From: Candidatus Mediterraneibacter norwichensis
Lineage (GTDB): Bacteria > Bacillota > Clostridia > Lachnospirales > Lachnospiraceae
DNA: 58,916 bases
Reading direction: 5' to 3'
Assembly: GCA_019112765.1 (NCBI GenBank)
Contig: DXIU01000090.1
Location: 1 to 58,916 of the forward strand
A model generated the notes under the pieces. That model was not told the DNA's origin. It did no database searches and saw only the letters and a program-made list of their open reading frames with translations. Made by a program: the position numbers and the translations under genes. Of the stretch, positions 26,891 through 33,267 are shown piece after piece; the first letter of the stretch is position 1; the number at the start of each line of letters is the position of its first letter.

Positions 26891-26922
26891 ATTATATTCG
26901 ATTGTTTTTTAAAAAACAATCG
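26891..26922 (-). promoter_or_regulatory. modABC promoter with 24-bp perfect palindrome operator
   Basis: On the minus strand a perfect TATAAT (26896-26891) lies about 140 bases before modA. A 24-bp perfect palindrome (half-site CGATTGTTTTTT) at 26899-26922 fills the spacer and the -35 position (TTGTTT), so a bound dimer would exclude RNA polymerase. ModE sites in other bacteria are also long AT-rich dyads. The neighbouring gene encodes a ModE-type helix-turn-helix, so molybdate repression is the natural model. Confidence 0.7.
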
Positions 26923-26929
26923 CTGGGAT

Positions 26930-26988
26930 GATAAAAAGGCAGCATCTATTCTCTGCCTTTTTATCTGCCGGAAACACCGGCAGTTTTT
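26930..26988 (-). terminator. Double terminator at the end of the xanthine dehydrogenase operon
   Basis: A hairpin CTGCCGG-N5-CCGGCAG (26965-26984) is followed on the minus strand by a second, GATAAAAAGGCAG pairing with CTGCCTTTTTATC (26930-26965) with its own T tract. Both lie directly after the stop at 26998 and insulate modABC from the upstream operon. On the plus strand the first hairpin is also followed by five T residues. Confidence 0.85.
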
Positions 26989-26997
26989 CACTGCGTC

Positions 26998-27912
26998 TCA
27001 CTCAAAAATCTCCCGGTACTTTTCCCGGGCAATCCGGGCAATCTCCTTTTCAAACCGTTCATACTGTTCCAGAAGTTTCCGTCCTCTTTCACTTACCCGG
27101 GCCGCGCCGCCGCCCTTTCCGCCCGGACTGCGGTCTACAATGGTATATCCTGTCTCCCGCTCCGCCGTGCGGATCAGGCTCCATCCCTTACTGTAGGACA
27201 TTCCCGTCTTTTCACATGCCTCCCGGACAGACCCCAGCGCCTGTATCTGCTTCAACAGCGTCACGATGCCCGGCCCGAAAAAAGGCTCGTTTCTGACCAG
27301 CTGTACTTTTACCCGGGGATAGATCTGACGGATGTCTCTGCTGGACGCCATCTCCTCAAATGTATGGTCTGCGCCTGCCCTCAGCGCAACTCCCGCGTCA
27401 TCCACCGGAAGCAGACAGACCGCTGCTCCCGAGGCGTCAACCGCGCCTTTGAGTCCTCTCTCTCCCCGGTATGCGCAGATCCCGGGCACCAGATCGGCAT
27501 GAATAAGGATGGGATGGCCTTTCCGCCCCTCATACACCGGAATAACCACCGGACTTTCTGCCTCTGTCATCGCTTTCACAGTCTGTACGGAAAACAGCGG
27601 TACATCTGCAGGACAGAAAAAGATCCGCTCACAGCTTTTCCTGAAATAATCCAGACCTCTGACCGCATAATCCAGCATCTGTTCACCGGCATAATCCGAG
27701 CTTCGCAGAAATACAGCCCCCAGCTTTGACAGGCTTTTCTCAGTCTCTCTTGCCTTATATCCTGTTATAACAGCCACATCCTCCACCCCGGCCTGGCGAA
27801 ACACCTGTATCATCCGTTTCACCATGTCCGGGCCGTCCGTATAGTCCGTTTTTTCGTATGCGGCAAAACCGCCGGGAACACCGGCCGCCGCAATAACCGC
27901 GCCGACTCTCAC
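26998..27912 (-). CDS. MobA-like nucleotidyltransferase fused to ModE-type HTH
   Basis: Residues 1-about 195 have a MobA/MocA-like GT-A fold with VIAAAG and the metal-binding FFCPADVPLF. The usual G-x-R-x-G and following Lys of the nucleotide loop are degenerate (GVPGGFAAYEK). Residues about 205-304 form a ModE N-terminal DNA-binding domain: GPGIVTLLKQIQALGSVREA, EKTGMSYSKGWSLIR and GGKGGGAARVSERGRKLLEQY. It follows xanthine dehydrogenase by three bases and precedes modABC. The fused protein may couple cofactor status to transcription. The two domain calls are firm; the catalytic state is not. Confidence 0.85.
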   Translation of the reverse strand: MRVGAVIAAAGVPGGFAAYEKTDYTDGPDMVKRMIQVFRQAGVEDVAVITGYKARETEKSLSKLGAVFLRSSDYAGEQMLDYAVRGLDYFRKSCERIFFCPADVPLFSVQTVKAMTEAESPVVIPVYEGRKGHPILIHADLVPGICAYRGERGLKGAVDASGAAVCLLPVDDAGVALRAGADHTFEEMASSRDIRQIYPRVKVQLVRNEPFFGPGIVTLLKQIQALGSVREACEKTGMSYSKGWSLIRTAERETGYTIVDRSPGGKGGGAARVSERGRKLLEQYERFEKEIARIAREKYREIFE

Positions 27913-27915
27913 CGC

Positions 27916-30510
27916 CTACTTCACCGCCTTCTGTTTTTTCGAATAATAGGTATCCTTCATAGGCAGACTGGTCCGCAGCACGTGATCCATTGCATAATAT
28001 GCTCCCTGCGCTGCCGGAGCTGTCGGGATGGTCGCGATCTCTCCGATTCCCTTGGCGCCATAGGCGAAGGGAAGCAGTTTTTCCTTCTCCACATAAATGG
28101 CATGAATATCCGGAATCTGGGGAGCACGCATTAGTCCCAGAGTTCCGTATTTTGCCTGAGGCACGCCGTCTTTCAGCGGAAAATCTTCTGTCAGCGCATA
28201 ACCCAGCCCCATAAGCACCCCGCCTTCAATCTGTCCCTGTATGGCAATAGGGTTGACCACTTTGCCGGAATCGTGGGCCGCATAGACTTCTCTGACCCGC
28301 CCTTCATCATCCAGAACCACTACATGGGCGGCAAATCCGTATGCCACATGGCTCTTGGGATAAGGTACGTCAGCTCCCAGCTTATCCGTGGGGTCGAAAA
28401 ACTCTGCAAAGAACTCCCTTCCTTCCAGTTTTTCCAGATCCCCGTCTGCTTCCTTCAGGGCAGCGTTCAGCTCTGCCGCCGCCATCCGCACCGCTTCTCC
28501 GGTAATCAGTGTCTGACGGGAACCGGATGTTGTTCCGGAATCCGGAGCCACTTCCGAATTGGAACCCATATTTTTAATATATGCTCTGCCAAGCCCTGTG
28601 GTCTCGGCCACCATCTGAACAAATACAGTTGCGCAGCCCTGTCCGATATCGGAAGCGGCGCTGTACAGTTCCACCTTTCCGTCATGGACGATCAGTTTCG
28701 CCCTTCCTTTATCCGGAAGGCCCACGCCCACGCCGGCATTTTTCATGGCACAGGCAATTCCCGCCCGTCCCGGATTGCTCTCATATGCGTCTTTTACCGC
28801 CAGGAGCGCTTCCTTTAAAGCAGTGGAACAGTCCGCGATCTGTCCGTTGGGAAGCACCTTCCCGGGTTCAATGGCATTGCGGTAGCGGATTTCCCACGGC
28901 GAGATGCCCACCTTCTCTGCCAGAAGATTGATGTTGGATTCCAGGGCGAACTCGCTCTGGCATACGCCGAATCCCCGGAACGCCCCGGCCGGCGGGTTAT
29001 TTGTATAATATCCGTAGCCCCGGATATCTGTATTCTGATAACAGTAGGGCCCTACCGAATGGGTGCAGGCCCGCTCCAGAACCGGTCCGCACAGGGAAGC
29101 GTAAGCCCCTGTATCAAAATAAATCTCGCAGTCCATCCCTGTAAATATACCGTTTTCATCACAGCCCAGGGTAAATGTCCCTTCCATGGCGTGGCGCTTG
29201 GGATGGAAATTGATGGACTCCTGCCGGGAAAACACAACTTTTACCGGACGCTGTACTTTAATGGCCGCCAGCGCCGCGATATGCTGGGCAGATACGTCTT
29301 CTTTTCCTCCGAATCCGCCGCCCACCAGCTTGTTCTCCACTACAATCCGTTCCGGATCCCATCCCAGCATAATGGAAATCTCATGCCGGGTATCATAGAC
29401 GCCCTGATCAGTGGAGTATACTTTTACTCCGTCCTTATACGGGAAGGCCACCGCGCACTCGGGCTCCAGAAACGCATGCTCGGTAAAGGGCGTGGTATAT
29501 TTCTGCGTCACCACATATCTGGACTCTGCCAGCGCCTTTTTCGCGTCTCCTCTTGTCACGTGGCGGCTCTGGCACAGATTCCCGCCGAAATGAACTTTCG
29601 GCGCATCCTCAGCCATTGCTTCATGGACATTTGTTACCGGCTTCAATTCTTCATATTCGATTTTCACCAGCTTTTTGGCCTTTTCCAGTGTGTTTCTCGT
29701 CTCAGCCACCACCAGACAGATGGCGTCTCCCACACAGCGGGTAATGCTGCCTTTTGCAATCATCACGTCCCAGTCCTGCTGCAGATGTCCTACTTTATTA
29801 TTCGGCACGTCCTCCGCCGTCAGCACTGCCAGCACGCCCGGCAGGGCAAGAGCCTTTTCATAATTAATATCCAGAACCCGGGCCCGTGGATAACGGGAGC
29901 GTACTGCCGATGCATACACCATGCCTTCCATCTCCACATCGTCCGGGTATTCGCCGTACCCCAGAACTTTCTCCCGCACATCCAGGCGGAACGCCTTTTT
30001 CCCGACGCCGTAGTCTTCTCCCTTTTCCAGATCCTCTTCAATAGAAGCGTCGCCCCGGAGTATGGCCGCGGCCAGCTGAATGCCTTCGATAATCTTCTTA
30101 TAGCCGGTGCAGCGGCAGATATTTCCTTTCAGAGCCGTTTTGATCTCTTCTTCCGTAGGATCCGGCACCCGGTCAATCAGCGCCTTTCCTGCCATCACCA
30201 TGCCCGGAATGCAGAATCCGCACTGGACAGATCCCCTGGAGCCGAAAGCATATACAAAAGCCTCCTTCTCCTCCTCGCTCAGCCCCTCTGTCGTCAGAAT
30301 ACTGCGTCCCACGGCAAGCTTCGTGGTCAGCACACAGGATTTCACTGCCTTCCCGTCCACCACAATCGTACAGGTCCCGCAGGCGCCCTCGCTGCATCCG
30401 TCTTTTACTGAATGCAGATGCAGATCGTCTCTCAGGTAGCGCAGCAGAGGCTTGTTCTCTTCCGTGCTGCATACAACGCCGTTTACCTTAAAGCAATACT
30501 TCTCTTTCAT
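27916..30510 (-). CDS. xdh: Selenium-dependent xanthine dehydrogenase, fused 2Fe-2S and Mo domains
   Basis: The 864-residue protein oxidises xanthine or a related purine. Two [2Fe-2S] clusters are at the N-terminus: Cys39, Cys44, Cys47, Cys59 and Cys97, Cys100, Cys132, Cys134. The molybdopterin domains follow, with GGGFGGKEDVSAQH, GAFRGFGVCQSE and the active-site glutamate in GAKGIGEIA near the C-terminus. There is no FAD domain between them and no FAD-subunit gene nearby. Domain order and neighbours (yqeB, yqeC, ygfK) fit the selenium-dependent xanthine dehydrogenase family, where a labile selenium ligand sits on Mo. It is preceded by a 4Fe-4S protein gene. Confidence 0.9.
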   Translation of the reverse strand: MKEKYCFKVNGVVCSTEENKPLLRYLRDDLHLHSVKDGCSEGACGTCTIVVDGKAVKSCVLTTKLAVGRSILTTEGLSEEEKEAFVYAFGSRGSVQCGFCIPGMVMAGKALIDRVPDPTEEEIKTALKGNICRCTGYKKIIEGIQLAAAILRGDASIEEDLEKGEDYGVGKKAFRLDVREKVLGYGEYPDDVEMEGMVYASAVRSRYPRARVLDINYEKALALPGVLAVLTAEDVPNNKVGHLQQDWDVMIAKGSITRCVGDAICLVVAETRNTLEKAKKLVKIEYEELKPVTNVHEAMAEDAPKVHFGGNLCQSRHVTRGDAKKALAESRYVVTQKYTTPFTEHAFLEPECAVAFPYKDGVKVYSTDQGVYDTRHEISIMLGWDPERIVVENKLVGGGFGGKEDVSAQHIAALAAIKVQRPVKVVFSRQESINFHPKRHAMEGTFTLGCDENGIFTGMDCEIYFDTGAYASLCGPVLERACTHSVGPYCYQNTDIRGYGYYTNNPPAGAFRGFGVCQSEFALESNINLLAEKVGISPWEIRYRNAIEPGKVLPNGQIADCSTALKEALLAVKDAYESNPGRAGIACAMKNAGVGVGLPDKGRAKLIVHDGKVELYSAASDIGQGCATVFVQMVAETTGLGRAYIKNMGSNSEVAPDSGTTSGSRQTLITGEAVRMAAAELNAALKEADGDLEKLEGREFFAEFFDPTDKLGADVPYPKSHVAYGFAAHVVVLDDEGRVREVYAAHDSGKVVNPIAIQGQIEGGVLMGLGYALTEDFPLKDGVPQAKYGTLGLMRAPQIPDIHAIYVEKEKLLPFAYGAKGIGEIATIPTAPAAQGAYYAMDHVLRTSLPMKDTYYSKKQKAVK

Positions 30511-30522
30511 CGCCGCCTCCTG

Positions 30523-31104
30523 TCACTTTTTTTCCAGGGAACTGCCCGCCGCAAAAATACCGTCATAATCCCGGATCACTCCTCTGGGACATTTTACCGC
30601 GCACATACCGCAGGAAATACATTTCTCTTCATCAATTACCGCATGATTCTCCTCAAGCCGGATGGCATCTGCCGGACAGTTTTTCACACAGATTCCGCAG
30701 GCAATACATCCGGCCGCACATTCCTTTCTTGTCTCAGGACCGGAAGCTTTGCTGACACACGCCGGGTATATGTGATACTCCGGCCCGGTCAGGCGGATCA
30801 GATGACGGGGACAGGCCTTCACACACAGGCCGCAGCCCACGCATCTGCTTCTGTCCACCTCGGCTGTCCCGCTGCTGTTTATAAAAACGGCGTTCAGCCG
30901 GCATGCTTCCACACAGCTTCCCAGTCCCAGGCAGCCCCATCGGCACAGGGAAAGGTCTTCCGGAAGTTTCAGGGCTGCGTCTGCGCAGTCCCGGTACTGC
31001 ATTCTGTCATCTTCTGCTTCCTTTCCGCCCTGTACGGCCAAGCCTGTACGGCACCCTCCGGCACACTGAACAACCGCTGTTTTTCTGTTACGCTTCTGAG
31101 CCAT
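30523..31104 (-). CDS. RnfB-like polyferredoxin
   Basis: From the ATG at 31104 (GAGGAG nine bases upstream) the 193-residue soluble protein has three 4Fe-4S CxxCxxCxxxC units: CVGCGLCVKACP, CIACGICVKNCP and CISCGMCAVKCP. More cysteines lie near the N-terminus (CAGGCRTG, CRWGCLGLGSCVEAC). It resembles the soluble part of RnfB. It lies between yqeB-mobA and xdh, overlapping the former by 17 bases and separated from xdh by 12. It could carry electrons between the FAD-less xanthine dehydrogenase and YgfK. Confidence 0.85.
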   Translation of the reverse strand: MAQKRNRKTAVVQCAGGCRTGLAVQGGKEAEDDRMQYRDCADAALKLPEDLSLCRWGCLGLGSCVEACRLNAVFINSSGTAEVDRSRCVGCGLCVKACPRHLIRLTGPEYHIYPACVSKASGPETRKECAAGCIACGICVKNCPADAIRLEENHAVIDEEKCISCGMCAVKCPRGVIRDYDGIFAAGSSLEKK

Positions 31105-32497
31105 AATTCTCATCTCCTCGCCGCTCTTTTCTTCTTCCTGCCCCCGGCAGGTCTTCTCTCACGTCGATATCTCTTAACTCCTTCTCTCCGGCCTGGACAA
31201 CACGGACTTTATCTCTGTATTTTTCCATGATCTGTTTCCCTCCCCGGTCTCCTTCAAGAGCTGTCAGTTCAAGGAAATATGCTCTGTCCCAGAGCACCGG
31301 ATTGCCCCGGCTATCCCCGCGGCCCGCACAGACAATGCTCCCCGGATGAAGCGCTGCCGTATTAAAGATCTGCTGAATTGTAGCAGGATCAATCCAGGGC
31401 TGGTCACAGACTGAGAAAAGCACGCCTTTCAGGTCCGGATTGTCTTTCAGCGCCCTGTTCAGTCCTAATTTAAGGGAATGGGAAATGCCTCTTTCAGGTT
31501 CACGGTTTTCTACAGGAACAACCCCGTAATCCAAAGCCTCTTTTTCCATACAGCCCGGCGCCGCAACCAGATAGGAAGGAAATCCGCCGAAAATCTGCAT
31601 CCTTCTCAGAGCCCTGACATAAAGAGGAATGCCGTCAATCTCTGTCTCCAGCTTATTGCCGCCGAACCGGGTTCCAAGTCCTGCCGCCAGCGTCACAAAC
31701 GCATACCGGCCTGCCATTTTTTCGTAAAGGGACACTGCTTCCAGAACTGCTCCCCCTACTGCCCTGGCCTTATCGGATATGGTATGGCAGTAAGAGCTGT
31801 GGGCTCTGGCGTCTATATCACCGATTTTCAGCCCTTTCCGCACTTCCGTGCCTTCCTGCAGCAGCCCCCGGACAATTCCCGGCATCTGCGCATAGACCGG
31901 CACGCCTCCTGTCAACGCGGTAATCTGACCTTTTTCTACTTTGTCTCCGATCTGAACCTTCGGTTCTATAATCCCGTCTGCCGACGCCCGCAGCAGCCGT
32001 TCTGTCGTATACCCGCCCACGTCGCCGGGTACACCGGTGTTGGGAATGGCACTTCCCCGCCAGATCACCCGGCCAAGAAAATGTCCTCTCTTTGTCTCTA
32101 CTACACAGCTGCAGTCCGCGCCGGCGGTGAATCCCGGCCCCACTCCGATTACCAGCGGAGCGTCCGATATCCGGGTTCCCAGATTCTTTTTCGCAAGAAT
32201 GGCATCCACAATCACATCCGGGCGGAACCAGTTTCTGCAGGAGCCTTCCGGATCGACCATTACAGCAATGTCTCCCCGGGATAAAATCTCTTTTGCTTCT
32301 TTCTCTGTACCTGCAAACCGCGCCTCAGTCTCTTCCACCAGCGCGCTTCCTTCATACACAGCACGGGAAAATGCCACGGTACGTCTTACGGTCAGAGGCA
32401 CCGGGATTTCTGTCATCAGAATCCGGTGGCCTGCCCGGAAAAGCCGGGCCGCGATTCCCGTGGCCAGATCGCCTGCCCCTTTTATCAGTATTTTCAT
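31088..32497 (-). CDS. yqeB: YqeB (selenium-dependent Mo hydroxylase system) fused to MobA-like transferase
   Basis: The 469-residue fusion opens with the EF2563/YqeB family (about 1-260): MKILIKGAGDLATGIAARLFRAG, IGVGPGFTAG and GVPGDVGGYTTERLLRA, with a biotinyl-like lobe near 200-230. It continues with a molybdenum cofactor nucleotidyltransferase of the MocA/YgfJ type: VTLAAGLGTRFGGNKL and SVCDQPWID. YqeB marks genomes with selenium-dependent molybdenum hydroxylases. The transferase loop is canonical here, unlike the degenerate one at 26998. Overlaps of four bases with yqeC and 17 with the ferredoxin gene indicate a tight operon. Confidence 0.87.
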   Translation of the reverse strand: MKILIKGAGDLATGIAARLFRAGHRILMTEIPVPLTVRRTVAFSRAVYEGSALVEETEARFAGTEKEAKEILSRGDIAVMVDPEGSCRNWFRPDVIVDAILAKKNLGTRISDAPLVIGVGPGFTAGADCSCVVETKRGHFLGRVIWRGSAIPNTGVPGDVGGYTTERLLRASADGIIEPKVQIGDKVEKGQITALTGGVPVYAQMPGIVRGLLQEGTEVRKGLKIGDIDARAHSSYCHTISDKARAVGGAVLEAVSLYEKMAGRYAFVTLAAGLGTRFGGNKLETEIDGIPLYVRALRRMQIFGGFPSYLVAAPGCMEKEALDYGVVPVENREPERGISHSLKLGLNRALKDNPDLKGVLFSVCDQPWIDPATIQQIFNTAALHPGSIVCAGRGDSRGNPVLWDRAYFLELTALEGDRGGKQIMEKYRDKVRVVQAGEKELRDIDVREDLPGAGRRKERRGDENYGSEA

Positions 32498-33252
32498 ATC
32501 CGTTCTTCCGGCCTCCTGAAAGATGTCACAATGACGCGGGTGACGCCCTGATGTTCCAGAAAGGCGCCGATATAAGCTGCCATTTCTTTTCTCTGCGGGT
32601 CATCCGCTTTATTTAAAACAACCGTGTACACTGCATGTGCCGGACAGCCTTTTCTGCCTGCTTCAGCAGAAGCGGCCAGCCTGCCGATATCTTCTGCAGC
32701 AACCGGTTCTGTTATTTTCTTATTCAGTAACTGTGCCGCCCGCTCCGGCCGGAAAGAGATTTCTCCGATGGGATGACCGACCGCATCCAGTCCGTAGACG
32801 GAAAGCACGTGTGTTGTTTCTGCGGGAATTACCGGTTCTTTATCTCCGGGACATTTCAACGGAAGCATTCTGGCTCCGTCCGCTTCGATCAGTACCGGCA
32901 CACCCAGACTGTATATTTTTGAAAAAAAGGATTCCGGTACGCTTCCAAGCCTTCCTCCGGCTGCCGGAATCCCGATCCATGCCTGCCCCCACTGCTGCAG
33001 CCTCTCTTTCAGACCATCTTCCGACGGCTCTGTGAGAAACCAGGACAGGTCTTCCTTTAAAATATGAGTTGTTGTCGTGACAACCGCTCCCGGCCCCCGG
33101 TCCGCGTATTCCCGGGCCAGATGCCGGAGCAGGGTTGTCTTTCCCCCGGCTCCGGCCGCGGAGACTACCGGGTGTTTCCAACCGGCCAGCCCCGCAGCCG
33201 GAAGCAGGGAATCTGTTTCACATAATTTGTGGTCTCTGTAAATATATATCAT
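32494..33252 (-). CDS. yqeC: Selenium cofactor biosynthesis protein YqeC
   Basis: The 252-residue protein has a P-loop AAGAGGKTTLLRHLA near 33-47 and VVTTTTHI following. The central LIEADGARMLPLKCPGDKEPVIP is a hallmark of YqeC, and TVVLNKADDP is toward the end. YqeC is found only with selenium-dependent molybdenum hydroxylases and is thought to act in loading the labile selenium. It lies between ygfK (15-base gap) and yqeB. Confidence 0.9.
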   Translation of the reverse strand: MIYIYRDHKLCETDSLLPAAGLAGWKHPVVSAAGAGGKTTLLRHLAREYADRGPGAVVTTTTHILKEDLSWFLTEPSEDGLKERLQQWGQAWIGIPAAGGRLGSVPESFFSKIYSLGVPVLIEADGARMLPLKCPGDKEPVIPAETTHVLSVYGLDAVGHPIGEISFRPERAAQLLNKKITEPVAAEDIGRLAASAEAGRKGCPAHAVYTVVLNKADDPQRKEMAAYIGAFLEHQGVTRVIVTSFRRPEERI

Positions 33253-33267
33253 GCTGCTTTTGTATCC

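Noticed and set aside
29059..30411. 450-codon rightward frame
   Set aside because: It is the antisense of xdh, whose catalytic and Fe-S motifs are intact in the opposite frame.
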